Below, one piece after another: positions 52,497 to 63,959 of a stretch of DNA of 64,000 nucleotides (position 1 is its first letter; each line of letters begins with the position of its first letter). The stretch covers positions 2,744,469-2,808,468 of the forward strand of contig CM064664.1 in assembly GCA_032717465.1 (NCBI GenBank), given 5' to 3'. The position numbers and the translations under genes are program-made. The DNA is from Coenobita brevimanus. Lineage: Eukaryota > Arthropoda > Malacostraca > Decapoda > Coenobitidae. The notes under the pieces were generated by a model. That model did no database searches, was not told the origin of the DNA, and worked only from the letters and a program-made list of their open reading frames with translations.

Positions 52497-54455
52497 TTTT
52501 TTTTTTTTTGTTAATGCCAGGAAGAGGGAACCAAAGGCTGAGCACGCATGAGCGTTCTTTCCAAGAAAAAAAAAAAAAAACAATACAAAAGAGAGCCAAA
52601 TTCAAGATCCATTCAATTCTAGATGCCTGGACACACTGCGTTTCAAAGACTGGAGATCATAAGAAGTAAGAAATATAGACAAAGGGAGACAGTTCCAGAG
52701 TTGACCTGTTGTATAAATGAAGGACTGGGAGTAACGGTTAACTCTTGCATTAGAAAGTTGGACAGCAAAGGGATAAGAGTTTCTTGCAAGACGGGTGCTA
52801 TGCACCTGTCGTAGTGGTGGAGGGATTCAAGCAGACAGTTCAGAGGAGCAGTGACCATTGAAGCAGCGATAGAAAAGAGATAAAGAGGCAACAGTGCAGC
52901 AAAAAGACAAAGGTTGAAGGAAGCCAGTAAAAGGAGGAGAGTTGATGAGACAAATAGCCTTTGATTCCACCCTATTGATAAGAGCTGTATGTGGGGAGCC
53001 TCCCCACACATGAGAGTTGTACTTTAAAAAGGGGCGAATAAAACCCGTGTATATAGTCAACACCTGTGCAGGGGTAAAGAAGGCACGGAGTCGGCTTAGC
53101 ACATCCAATATCTTGGAAGCAGATTTTACAAGGGATGCAATATGATCTTTCCAAGATAAGTCCCGTGTGAATGAAACCCCAAACATGTTCAAGGATGATG
53201 CAGGATTGAGCTGGATATTAATATACATTAGTGGGTACTCCTGTGGAAGATTTTGACGGGTTGATAGGTGTAAAAACTGAGTCCTTGACGAATTAAAAAC
53301 AAGATTATTTTTACCCCAGGTACAAGCCAAGTCAGACATTAGGCGTGCCATGGCCTCATCCTTTGTCTGTTGAAGTAACTGCTGAGATGGACGTTGCGGG
53401 AACCGAATGGAAAGGTGAAGGGTGGAATCATCAGCGTACAAGTGGATAGGATTAGATTATAGCTTAGAAAATCACTGATGAATAAAAGAAAGAGAGTTGG
53501 TGATAGGACAGAGCCCTGAGGAACACCAATGTTGATAAATCTAGAAGAAGAACGATGGCCGTCTACAACAGCAGCTATAGAACGACCAGAAAAGAAGCTA
53601 TAGATGATAGAAGGATAGAAACCGTACGAAGACAGTTTGGAAATTAAAGATTTATGCCAGACTCGATCAAAAGCTTTTGAGATGTCAAGTGCAGTGGCAA
53701 AGCTTTCGCCAAAGTCCCGAAAGGAGGATAACCAGGATTCTGAAAGGTAGGTGAGAAGATCGCCAGTGGAACATCCCTGACGGAACCCATACTGACGATC
53801 AGAAAGAAGGTTGTGAAAAGAAAGATGCTTTAAAATTTTTCTGTTAAGAATAGACTAGAAAACTTTTGAGACACAGGATGTTAAAGCAATTGGACGATAG
53901 TTAGAGGGTTGAGTGAGAGCAAACTTCCAGTAAGAAGGAAAAGTACAAGTTGAAAGACAAAGGCGAAAGAGTTTATCTAGGCAGGGTGTAAGCACAGAAG
54001 TACAGTTCTTGAGGACAACAGGAGGGATTCCATCAGGCCCATATGCCTTGTTAGTACTGAGGCCAGTGATGACAGAAAATACATCAGCTGAAGAAATTTT
54101 AATGTCAGCCATGAGGAAGTCAGAGGGGGGAAGTGATGGAGGAACAGCATCGGAATCATCTAAGGTGGAATTGGAGGAGAAAGTCTGAGCAAACATATCT
54201 GCTTTATCAGTAGAAGAAATAGCTACAGAGTCATCAGAGTAGAAAAAAGGAGGGAAGGATGATGAGGTAAAGTTGTTAGAAAGGTTTTTGGCAAGATGCC
54301 AGAAGGAGCGGGAAGAATTCGAGTTGGAGAGTTGAGAGCATTTAGTACGGATGAAATTATTTTTAACAGAGTGAAGAACAGCCTTAGCACGATTCCGGGC
54401 AGAAACATAAGAAAGATGTGATTCAGGGGTGGGTTGGCGAGTTTGCCTGTTATAT
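52497..54455 (-). pseudogene. CR1 LINE, RT nearly complete, nested in an I-like LINE
   Basis: The minus-strand ORF2 runs from upstream of RT (RNRAKAVLHSVKNNFIR near 54,380) through NKAYGPDGIPPVVLKNC (53,998-54,050), SNYRPIALTSCVSKVF, RQYGFRQGCSTGDLLTYL and TALDISKAFDRVWHKSL (first Asp). GVPQGSVLSPTLFLLFISD and IHLYADDSTLHLSIRFP (catalytic YADD, about 53,395-53,450) follow. The post-RT part is LSWKDHIASLVKSASKILDV, YTGFIRPFLKYNSHVWGGS and the C-terminal FKRSVSRHLELNGS-type end, with 3' A/T-rich sequence. Only a few stops or frameshifts are present. The endonuclease is missing. It separates the two halves of an I-like LINE. Confidence 0.88.
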
Positions 54456-54690
54456 GGGATGGGAAATTCTGAACACTGGAGGTAGCTGGTTTACACTGCA
54501 AGACATTGTTCAGTGCAATTTACTACATAATGTTTAGTGATTTTTAGAGTTTCAATAGTTTAACCCTTTTGTATGTGTGTGTTTATAATTTTCGTATATT
54601 TTATCATCTTGCCAGTTTTCTCTTTTTGGTGTCTTCTTATCTGTTGTCTTGAGGCTTATGGCCTGACAATTGCACCACCTTGTTTATTTC
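54456..54690 (+). mobile_element. I-like LINE 3' UTR, right part after CR1 insertion
   Basis: GTTATATGGGATGGGAAATTC through TTGTCTTGAGGCTTATGGCC then TGACAATTGCACCACC corresponds to the family 3' UTR (compare 7,650-7,920). It completes the fragment ending at 52,496. Confidence 0.65.
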
Positions 54691-54879
54691 TGGCAGTCAA
54701 TCTATTATCCATGATCCTTACCATATATTGTATTCCACTCCCATCTCTGACGTCAGATACATTTACCACAACTGATATAACATGATTTTCAAGTAGTCGT
54801 ACCGGGCGTGGAGGGAAAGGGCACTTCTTTAATAACTGAATAGCTTAACTCGTCCCGCAACAGAAAGAACCCGATTTTG

Positions 54880-55315
54880 ATACTGTGACTTGTCTCGCTG
54901 GTGGAAAACCGTTTTATGCAGCCTGCACGCGGGCTACACCCGGTTCTTTCATGGCTTTTTATTGGAGGACACTCCTTCTTTCCGTGAAAATTGCTTGGTC
55001 CCCCTCACTATAAAACACTTGGTGCTGCAGTGCCCCGATCTTGGGGATTTGCCCAGTCAGTATCTCTCCGAGCATCGGATTGGTGACGAACTTTGTCTTT
55101 CACCGGTGCTTGGAGATGGTGATCGTTGTATAGGAGGGGGAACCCCCTCCTTTGTGGACACAGCCGGGCTGTTTTGGAGGATTTAATGTATTTATAATGC
55201 ACTGAATTTTCTTGTAAGTTAATTGGTTTAAGATTTTTTTCTACTGTTTTTACCTAAATTCTACTTATTGACCCTTCGTGTTGGCGGCATGCGACGCTGG
55301 TAGTTGAACGACCAG
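54880..55315 (+). pseudogene. I-like LINE C-terminal tail and 3' UTR
   Basis: An open stretch reads LSRWWKTVLCSLHAGYTRFF, HGFLLEDTPSF and HLVLQCPDLGDLPSQYLSEH. This is the Cys/His tail after RNase H, followed by a 3' UTR ending TGTTGGCGGCATGCGACGCT. It is strongly 5'-truncated. Confidence 0.8.
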
Positions 55316-55559
55316 TACTAATTTGACCAGTTAGTCCGTCAGTCTGACTTTCATATTGAGCCTGGTCAGATTCCTGGAGAAGATTACTGTTCCCCCTGTT
55401 CCTGTTAACCCAACTGCAAACTTCAGGACCTGTTGATGTAACACAGATCATTGCAGGGTGCACGGTAGGGGAATATATGGCAACAACAAACTTGTGACCC
55501 TCTTGTGACTGATTCACAATAATCGAATGCCTCCTAGAGTTGAATAAAGTGTAAATTTT

Positions 55560-56500
55560 TATTGAAAATTTCTAAAAATCGTCAGTAATCATCACCACGA
55601 GAACGTCATGAAAGTTCTTGCTTGCTGCTAAAATAGATGATTCTATTAAGCTTTGAGGATAATTTTGGTATTGGAGGATGAGATATATGCTTGTAAACTC
55701 CTCCACCAAGAATGACACTTAGAAACTTTAAAAACTCTTTAAGTAACAAGAAAAAATACAGTAAATGCATTGTCCCACTCAAAAAGATTATTGATGCTGA
55801 ATTCTAACGGAGATAATGTTGCACACAAATAAGCTCCACAAATAAAGTCTTTGAAGTATAAAAGGTTCATGATGTTTGAGATTGTTTACTGTCACGCCCT
55901 GTTTCCATTTCATTCAACAGAAAATAGTTGTTCTGCATTTGCTCCAAATACGACCAGAGGAAATTGATGTGTAATGTGCAGAAACAGCCGCTAAAGAATG
56001 TGTTATAAAACTGCCAGTGCCTCGGAGATTATAACCCTATGTTCCTCGAGTGCAGCAGGTAGATGGGGTAGTTACAGCCTGCTGCATTTGACTGTCTTAT
56101 TAAGCATAGTTCGGGAGACAGCACTGTCTGTGTTATCTCATCTGTACACATTCACGACAGACTTTTTACCAGTTTGCCTTTTGAAAAATATACGATATCA
56201 ATGTATGTTAACCATAAGAAAAATAGTAAAGCCAAAGCGGTTCATAATATCTGTGCTAAGTTGCAGCACAGAAATCAGGTACAAGATTTTTCCACAATTT
56301 TTTCTTTCTTTTTGCTTCAAAAACGTTCCCCCCCTAAAGTATGTACTGTAGACAGTTGTGTCTAAGTATGAAAAATAAGATTTTTACCTTGGCTTCTAAT
56401 TGTGAAGTATCAGTGTATTATTGTGTTTAACTCATGGGTCGTGGCGGAATGGTCACTTATGAAAAAGATGTCAAAGGTGATTTCAGTGCATTCTGGGAAA
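55560..56500. other. Intergenic; includes a diverged satellite-like unit
   Basis: About 55,650-55,735 (AAGCTTTGAGGATAATT, CTCCTCCACCAAGAATGACA) resembles a worn unit of the 46.5 kb satellite. The remainder up to the polyadenylation region of IR gene A shows no recognised feature. Confidence 0.4.
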
Positions 56501-56525
56501 TTATGAAACTCTAGGTGATTTTATG

Positions 56526-56531
56526 TTTATT
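56526..56531 (-). terminator. Polyadenylation signal of IR gene A
   Basis: AATAAA on the minus strand, 68 bp after the IR gene A stop codon. It is the first such hexamer downstream. Confidence 0.65.
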
Positions 56532-56598
56532 CGGCGGGGGGAATTTTTTTTATCAGTTCAGTACATGTCTGCTACCCTGAAGTGTTTTACTCTTCCGT

Positions 56599-56721
56599 CT
56601 ATGCAACTTCACCATTGTTCTGCCCTATAGTTGAGTCAGCGCAGGAACGATGAGTGAGGAGTTCCAGGATGAAGGAGATAAAGCTGGCGAATGCTCCTCC
56701 CGCCACCACAACTAACATTCC
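56599..56721 (-). CDS. IR gene A exon f: TM3 and C-terminus with stop
   Basis: The 123-nt exon has acceptor CTCTCCACCAG|GGAATG, phase 0. It encodes GMLVVVAGGAFASFISFILE (TM3), LLTHRSCADSTIGQNNGEVA and a TAG stop at 56,599-56,601. The short cytosolic tail is normal for the class. Confidence 0.9.
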   Translation of the reverse strand, partial: GMLVVVAGGAFASFISFILELLTHRSCADSTIGQNNGEVA

Positions 56722-57225
56722 CTGGTGGAGAGGGAAGGCTGCTGAAATGCAAGTTCTGCATATGTGAAATCGTGTTGCATTATCTTCTTCCTGAGGATGT
56801 CTTATTAGTTTTATTCGTATTACTACCAGGCGATTACATACAACTTAGACATTTCTTATAGTGAAAGGGCTAGGAGAATCAACCATTGAAAGACTAAACA
56901 AATAAATGTCCTAAGCAGAATAAAAACATATAGAGATGTTAATGTGGAAATAAAAACTTCCTCTTGCTGAATGGGTAGGAACAGTAGTATAACTACCGTT
57001 CACTGTCGTATAAAAATATGAAAAAATCAGGATCTCCGTTACCCAAATGTTTGTAATGCCCAGGGAAGTCTTGAGAGCTACTTTTGTTGCTGGGCTGAGG
57101 CAGGAGGTGTAATTTGGGGTGTACATCTTTGTCAGGTGACCGAGCAAACCAGCCTCTGCGACACGCATGAACCTGGTGGAGGTACAGCGGGCAAAGAAAA
57201 TTACTGTGGATTGTGATGAAAATTG

Positions 57226-57259
<34 letters not shown>

Positions 57260-60200
57260 CGCTCGTATGAAAAAAACAATAGGTGAACTAAGGTAACCCA
57301 TGAAGGAGTCTTCGTTATATGGTTGGGATGTCTGTGGTGTTGATAAGAGGCGGCTTAATCGGTACAGAGGTGCCCTGCAGTTCTAAAGGACTCCGGTTCA
57401 AATCCTAGCTGGGCCAGGGAACAGTTTTATCGATTTGAATTCCATAAAAATATACTTTACTGATCTACCGCCGACCAGCCGACATGTCGTAGAAATACCC
57501 CAGCTAATACCAATACACCAGTCCTGTATGAGACAGCCCTAGCATGTATTCAGTATGGACGGTGGATGTTAGCACCGAAGTGGTGACATGTGGAGATGAA
57601 GGAGGACTATTGGGCTTTGGGGATATACACTGGGGATAGGCCCTGAAGCCTTTGCCCAGAGTCGGTCACATAAAAAAAAAAAATGCTAGGTGGTGGCGAC
57701 AATCATTCACTCCATATAGTTTAGCCTACTTCTTCCTTCACCTTTCACATTCTTTTTCTGTGTCTGCCTTCCTCTGCTCCCATTTCTCCCATCTTTCCTG
57801 TCACTTTTTATCATTCTTCATTCTTTTGAAAGTGGTTTTAAAATGAGTGACAAACCTAATGGTTTCCTGGACGCCAGGAAACCATATACAGTGCTGGGTG
57901 GTAACCATAAAATCAACCCGTTCGTGTTCTCTACGTGGCAAGTGGGTTGACGGAGGGTTAGAGTGCCTTCTTATAAAACAACTAATTCAAAGTCAAACGG
58001 CCACCCCTTACGGGATTATGGCGTCAGGCTACAGATAGATACATAGATCGATTTCAACGCCATTTTAGATAGATTTTAAAGCAAAACTATCATCTTACGC
58101 AACTGGCACTTGTCTGCCCCCAGTTCTGAGTGCCCCATTTCATTTGACAAATTTAACTGCATTAGCCATTACCTAATAACCTTTTACTAATTATACATGT
58201 CCGATAAACTTGCAACTGAGACATAAAAGGGGTGGCCATTGGACTGTTTCACAGGAGAGCACAATATGGATTTATCCAGCACGTATGTGATTTGACTAGT
58301 TATTTCTGTTAACCTAATAATTATACAGCACCCCAACTAACCTGCGGCTGAGAGCAGGAATCAGCGGAGTGCCCATTGGACCAGCTGAAGAAAACATCAA
58401 GGGTAGGAACTCTTCACGAGACAAATAGAAGTCACAGCTGCCTGTTAAGTGAAAGATTTTGTAGGGAAAATATTAAAGCTGTAAGTCCGTGTGCGAACAA
58501 AGAGAGTACCAGCGACGATCCTTAATGTCATGGTAACAGAATGGTGCACATACTATTTCTGCTTAGCTATATGATTTACCGAGTACGGTTTAAAAAATGT
58601 CAGTCCACTTAATAGACAAAGAATTATGAAAATCTTAAACAGTCCTGAGATAAGGGTGTTTGACCCCAAAGATTGTTAAATTGAATTTCAAAAGACACTG
58701 TTCACTTTCTCATTATGTATCATTAGTATTACATCGATATGACGTCCATCAACTGTACCTCACACTAGACTGAAGTATCAAGAATATCTCACGATGCGTC
58801 CACATTAACTGTATTAATATGCTGGAGCAGGATTTACACTTTCATTCGAATGGTAGCATGTGCAATGCATCATATTATCGCTACCACCGGACGAGGATGT
58901 TTTGCTTAAGAAAGACATGTGTTGTTGAAGTAATTAGAAGGGATTGCCATTAACCCATAATCCAGCAAAATGCCTCCCATAAACAAAATGAAATCGTTTA
59001 TTTGTATAATCAGTAGAATATGGATAAAACCCAGTATAGTTTAGGGCATACAGTACTAACATCTAACAATGCTGACATAGGAAAGGCTATCAAGAGGCAA
59101 GCAACAACACTCCAACAGTAATGGAGAGGACTCGATTTTATTGTTCAATATAGTTCCCGTACCCTATCAGAGACACAGACTCTGGCCTTGTAATCATTAA
59201 AATTGTGAGACTGGTACCTGCCCACTGAATTACTGTAGGGCGTGTGCAGGTATGTATCTTATCTTACACATCAAATTTTATGTCTTTAAAACAGAAATAG
59301 AGTGACAGTTTTAGGGACACATAATAGGAATGGCGAAATCTTGAATAAGGCAAATGAAAGGAGTCGTGTAACATATCCCTTTTGATAAGACAGCCACACA
59401 CACCACTGTACATATTAGTAACCTTAAGTGGAACTTTATGTGGTAATCGTGAGTCATCATCATTTAAATTAGGCCAGATTTAGTGACGAGAATGTAGCAA
59501 AACATAGTGCCTTAAAGGAGCGCTGCAATCACACACAGTAATCGTGGTCCATATTTCATAAATAATAATAAATCATCTTCAATACACAACCTGTGCCCGT
59601 AAAATCATGGGCCATCAGCATCTTAATCATGAGGTCTTCAGTAATGAGGATGTGGTGACCTTGCCGTACGACCGTGTCTAACTTGGGTACAAACTCCGCT
59701 GCGAGAATTGTCTCAAGGCGCCCTTTCTTCTGCAAGTCACCCACTTCACGCAAAATGCCCTGCTCAGCAGCCTGCATATCAGATAATGCCGTACAAAAGA
59801 CTACATGTATTCATTTACATAATTGTAGAAGAAGTACAAAGTAAGTTTTTATAATCTTGATCATGTTAAGATGAAAATCATGTTTAGCCAACAGACAGAG
59901 GTCTTAATATCTTAAATAGGTATTAGTTCCGGAAACGAATATACGAATCTTTAAAGGCCATGCCTGTTAACCGTACCATGTATTGACGCCAAACAACTTT
60001 TCGCAAACTGTAAAAATGAAATAAATGCTAACACTTGAACTCACACTATTAATCATACTCTTGGTGATAGCAGAGAGTACTGCGATGAAGGAAGGTGTAT
60101 TTCACTTTCATTTTTATGTAAATTTTGTTTATCTTCTGTTGAGTGGCCATATGAGGTCATAAAGTTGTATCACTTTGCCACTTGCACGTTAACAAGAGTT

Positions 60201-61987
60201 GGTAGAACAGGCAGAATGATTGTTAAGCAGGAAAATATGCACCAAAGTGGCATCGCTGCCCACCAGCTGGGTACCATGTGTCTTTTACTTTGTGCTGCTT
60301 ATGAACCACATATTACTTAATTACTTAAGTCTTTTATGCATTCTATGTATTTTTCTTCAGTTCCGGGTATTTCAGAGGTACGCAGTAAATAATACATATT
60401 TCCAGACCAGGAGGAATAAAATAAATCAGGGTTCAAAAAGCAATGGCTTAAAATAAGTCATGAAAATGTATTAGAATATGAAAAAATATATACCAAAAAA
60501 GCATGAGCATGAACAGAAGCTCTCTGTAGTAGCAGAGTGACGGGATTGTCCACCACATCCCTGAGTGACTGTATGGGCATGGGTATGTATCTGACGGCAA
60601 GGAGGGACACAAGGTTGCCCGCGTAGCTCCGTGTCAGCACCAGCATGGCCAGCATCCACACACCCACCAGCACACGCTCGCACCACCACCACTCACCAGA
60701 TTCATCTACATCTGAAACCAGGACATAAATAATTAAAATATCCGAAATATGATGTTCACTTGCCAAACTACAAGAACTACAACTCCCAAACTGTCCACTT
60801 CGTTCTAAACAAGGAGGGCCTCACATGGCAATATTCTGCAGCATCACTCCTCTCCGTTAGGCATTAATACAGTCCGTGCACACGCAGGGCGGTGGGTACA
60901 AGCCTTTCCTGTGTGTATATGTATGTGTCTGTATGTCTGTCACTCTGTGTGCCTGTGTCTGTTTATGATCCAAAAGTGTTAGTTCTCATCCGCCTTTAAC
61001 TAAATTTTGTGATAATGTTGAGGAGTCAGTTAAGGAACTTATTTAGTTTTGGGGAACAATAGGTCAAGATTCAGGGTCGTATGGCAAGGTCACATCTTGA
61101 TATGACTTTGACCATTCTTTGTGGAAAGGATGGAATGAAGTCCAAAACGAAGGAAGCTGATTCTGAGAAAGTTAATCAAAGGTCAAGATCACAGTACAGG
61201 GTCAAAGTTTGACCACTGTGTTTCTTAGTGTGAACAAAATAACTAAAACAACTTTGATTTTATGTGTCCCCAAAGTTGTTGAAGGACTGAGGGTAAGCCA
61301 AGAAGCTTACCTATTGTATTAACAATAGGTCTAAGGCCAAAGTCACATGACATGAGTAAAAATTTTTAATCTAACTTAGACCAGTCTTTGTGGAAGGGTT
61401 TAGGGTAAAGTAAGGATGAAGAATTTTGTTTCAGAAAAATCAGTCAAGGATCAAGGTCACAAGGCAAGGTTAAATGTTCGACTCCTTAACTAACACAGTT
61501 TTGATTTAATTTGGACCAAACTTTATTGTAGTTGGACTGAAAGTCGACTAAGATGAAAAAAAAAAAATCAACCTGGAGATAAACAGGTCAAAGGGCAAGG
61601 CCACAGGACAGAAAACTCAACTTCGACGAGAAAAAATATAAAAATAAGCTTTTAATTTATACAGTGATTCACGCACTTTACTAATTGTTCATGCATTAAC
61701 AGCAGCTTACCTTGCTGTAAAAGCACACGAATAAATATGCCTGCATTACTCCGACTCCTCAAGTTTGCAGTAAAGCAAGAATAAATCACCGTTATCACAG
61801 CCAACACGGCAAGGAACGCCACCCAAACCATGGGAGCTAAACACACCAAGAAGCCCCAGGGATCCAACTCTAGACTGCCTCGACCACTAATTGTCCTGGC
61901 ATGACTGAAGAAGGCAGGGTATGTGAAGTCCACCACCTCAGCTCGTTGGGCAGTCACACCGAAAGGACCCACAGCCATAGCCACGTC
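56599..61987 (-). CDS. IR gene A: divergent ionotropic receptor, channel-forming C-terminal part (six exons to stop)
   Basis: This minus-strand gene encodes an arthropod ionotropic receptor, a ligand-gated cation channel related to glutamate receptors. Six exons (61,711-61,987; 60,494-60,711; 59,591-59,771; 58,342-58,441; 57,043-57,172; 56,599-56,721) total 1,029 nt. All borders are AG/GT, all phases match, and they give 342 residues and a stop. In order these are the S1 end (VAMAVGPFGVTAQRAEVVDF), TM1 (WGFLVCLAPMVWVAFLAVLA), TM2 (VWMLAMLVLTRSYAGNLVSL, where SYAGNL stands in place of the iGluR SYTANL) and S2 (EFVPKLDTVVRQ, FYLSREEFLPLMF). S2 ends in RVAEAGLLGHLTKMY before TM3 (GMLVVVAGGAFASFISFILE). 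The first exon starts in phase 0 inside S1, so at least one 5' exon lies beyond 64,000 or was missed. Whether it is expressed is unknown. Confidence 0.92.
57043..57172 (-). CDS. IR gene A exon e: end of S2
   Basis: The 130-nt exon has acceptor CCTCCACCAG|GTTCAT and donor ATTTGG|GTAACG. It encodes FMRVAEAGLLGHLTKMYTPN, then YTSCLSPATKVALKTSLGIT and NIW. The second S2 Cys (TSC) is present. Confidence 0.92.
57228..57256. repeat. (CA)n microsatellite
   Basis: About 14 CA units in an IR gene A intron, just upstream of exon e. Confidence 0.97.
57344..57684 (+). mobile_element. tRNA-derived SINE with poly(A)
   Basis: The head GCGGCTTAATCGGTACAGAG matches a tRNA D-arm/A box, and GGTTCAAATCC (57,402-57,412) is a perfect B box 37 nt later. 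A tRNA-unrelated body follows, and an A12 run near 57,672-57,684 closes it. It lies in the IR gene A intron between exons d and e and on the opposite strand. No target duplication was determined. Confidence 0.75.
57690..58050 (+). mobile_element. Chimeric SINE: long-form 5' module with RTE-like LINE 3' tail
   Basis: The 5' part (TGGTGGCGACAATCATTCAC, pyrimidine tract, hairpin core GGTTTCCTGGACGCCAGGAA, GGTAACCATA) follows the long-form SINE. Instead of the tRNA-like 3' half it then carries its own segment ending GGCCACCCCTTACGGGATT, then GGCGTCAGGC and AGATAGATACATAG. Over 42 ungapped positions that end matches the RTE-like LINE 3' end at 46,418-46,459 at 34. It lies in an IR gene A intron, directly after the tRNA-derived SINE. 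Confidence 0.75.
58342..58441 (-). CDS. IR gene A exon d: S2
   Basis: The 100-nt exon was located by phase: acceptor ACTTAACAG|GCAGCT, donor CCGCAG|GTTAGT. It encodes SCDFYLSREEFLPLMFSSAG and PMGTPLIPALSRR. The Cys is the one typically paired in S2 of the family. It is too short to stand out as an open frame. Confidence 0.88.
59591..59771 (-). CDS. IR gene A exon c: S2
   Basis: The 181-nt exon has acceptor GATATGCAG|GCTGCT and donor GGCACAG|GTTGTG (a weak donor). It encodes AAEQGILREVGDLQKKGRLE and QGHHILITEDLMIKMLMAHD, with phase 1 at its end. Confidence 0.9.
60494..60711 (-). CDS. IR gene A exon b: TM2 and start of S2
   Basis: The 218-nt exon has acceptor TGGTTTCAG|ATGTAG (phase 1, giving Asp) and donor TTTTTTG|GTATAT (phase 0). 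It encodes ESGEWWWCERVLVGVWML, RSYAGNLVSLLAVRYIPMPI and QSLRDVVDNPVTLLLQRAS. The gating motif keeps Asn-Leu but has Ala-Gly where most receptors have Thr-Ala. Confidence 0.92.
60930..61640. repeat. Diverged tandem repeat with GGTCA-type cores
   Basis: At least four loosely similar blocks carry AGGTCAAG, CAAGGTCAC or close variants (61,070, 61,180, 61,450, 61,590). They are each preceded by TTTGACC or a TTTGTGGAAGG-like segment. The spacing is irregular. The array sits in the IR gene A intron between exons a and b. Confidence 0.6.
61711..61987 (-). CDS. IR gene A exon a: S1 end, TM1 and pore entry
   Basis: The 277-nt exon has acceptor TTTTTTTCGAACAG|GACGTG and donor CAGCAAG|GTAAGC, ending in phase 1. 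It encodes VVDFTYPAFFSHARTISGRG, then SLELDPWGFLVCLAPMVWVA and FLAVLAVITVIYSCF. Confidence 0.92.
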
Positions 61988-62089
61988 CTGTTCGAAAAAA
62001 AGATAATAAGTCCTTTTTGTGATCGATTCCAATGGCAAGCGGGTTAAATGAGTAAACACAGGATTTTGTTCTCTAAACATTCAGACTAC

Positions 62090-63390
62090 ATAAAACCCCA
62101 CGTTTCAGAGGTCATCCTTCTGTTCTTCGTCCATTGTAGTCTAATTTCTAACCAAAATATTATCTATATCAGCGTATGAATCCTGCTTGATATAACAAGG
62201 TAAAATTGTTCTCATTAAAGCTTTTTGCTTGATAAAATATTGTCACTATATTCATGAGCTAAGGGTATTGAGGACCAGTAATATACAAGCCACTGATGCA
62301 ATTTGATGTGTTGAACTGGCATAGTAATCAGACCTAAGGGGGCAGGTACCAACAAGTCGGCTTACACATTGGTAGGATATGAACCCAAATGCGTTATCAT
62401 GCAAGTTCTAATGGATGGAGGCACTGAAATGATCAGTAAAAATACTCAGATTTTTCTTAATGAGTGAGAAAGGATTTGACATACATTAGCTTAAGATATC
62501 GTAAATGAACACTAATGAAGCTGTAGTGCTAAGAATTGTGTATCATTATATATCTGAAGATTATACAAAGTTGGGGTGCAGCCATTAAGGGTTAAGCAAA
62601 TTACAGTTTTAAATACGGTTAAGATTGTATTTACCTCAGACGAAACTTTTAAGGCTGGAGGAGTTTGCTTTTCAAGGCTAAATATAAAGGGCTTTTTTCA
62701 GACTTTATGCTTAATTAATTGATTTTTTTTTCCGGCGCCAATTGAATAATTAAATTCTATGCAAACCTGTGTCAGATCACTGGGAAATATTACAACTAAC
62801 GCAATAGTCACTATAATGAAAAAGTTAAGGTAAAATATACAGCAACCAAATGAATTATAAGCAGTATTCTGGAGGGGCGAGTTGTGGAACTTTTTGAATG
62901 AGTGCAGTGAGATGGGTATAAGGGGCACGTGAGGTAGTGACTGTAAGCAGAGTGGTGGGTGATAGTCATCATCTATAAATTAGTGTGTGGCAATACTGCA
63001 GAGGATATATAGATAAAACAGTGAGAAGACTACAGAGGACAGTAAAGATTATTAAGAACTCCAAGTTTTGTGGAGTTCTTATTGACATTGTAGACATTCT
63101 TATTTTCCTTTTCATAATTTGAGAAGATCAAAAATGCTGGCATTCCAAGACCGTTCGAGACGGAGACTTGGAATTTTGAGGAGTGATGTATCTCGGTTGC
63201 AGGATTCTTTGGCAAATTTTTTTTCTTTTCGTTAGGACTTACGCCCTCTGTGTTATTTTTTTAAAATATTTTCTCTCCTGCACATCAAAAACTACGGAAT
63301 TAATTGCTTTGCAAATATACCAGTATACAGTCGTCAACATATGCAAGTACACCTGGGTATTGATATTGAGATTCAACAAATACTTTTTGA
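62090..63390. other. Intron or upstream sequence of IR gene A, no exon found
   Basis: I looked on the minus strand for the expected S1 exon that would end in phase 0 before VAMAVGPF and saw none. The sequence is AT-rich with no recognised repeat. Confidence 0.5.
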
Positions 63391-63409
63391 GATACTGACT
63401 GAAATAAAA

Positions 63410-63575
63410 AATGGCAGTCCCAAGTATGAAAGTGCTAAATCGGAAAGTATTTGGCCGATTTTGACCAAACTTGGTGGAAATGTAGTGGGTCATGAGTGAA
63501 CACGATCTGCATAGTATGAATGACCTTGACCATGATCTCAAGGTCACAGGTCAAAATCTGTAAAATTTTTGAGTC
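63410..63575. repeat. Repeat fragment with AGGTCAC/AGGTCA direct repeat
   Basis: ACCAAACTTGGTGG, GGTCATGAGTGAACA, AATGACCTTGACC and TCAAGGTCACAGGTCA occur in order. The style is like the 60.9-61.6 kb blocks and probably marks a dispersed repeat family. Confidence 0.5.
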
Positions 63576-63887
63576 CTACCAAAAGTCACTTAAAATTAGG
63601 TCGAAATGATAAAAGTATTTTCAAAATCCTAAGAGTGTCAACTTTTTAAGATTCCTTAACAGCAATTATGACAAATCATTTTTTTACCCTTGTTGACGGT
63701 TTTTGGACCTACCATCAAAATAATGTGTACAGTATAGTTCAAAGACTGTAAACCATATCTCATGTACAAGTGTGGAATTTTTTGTCATTCTAATCTGGAA
63801 TGTGACATTATCATCTGGAATGTGGAGTTCTTTGAACATTGCTTCAGCAGTTTCGGAATTGTAATTGTTAATAAAAATAATTATTAT

Positions 63888-63919
63888 AATGTTATATAAT
63901 AATAATAATAATAATAATA

Positions 63920-63951
<32 letters not shown>

Positions 63952-63959
63952 CATCATCA

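Noticed and set aside
57344..57420. Functional tRNA gene
   Set aside because: A and B boxes are present, but the acceptor and anticodon stems do not pair and the sequence continues into a SINE body with poly(A).
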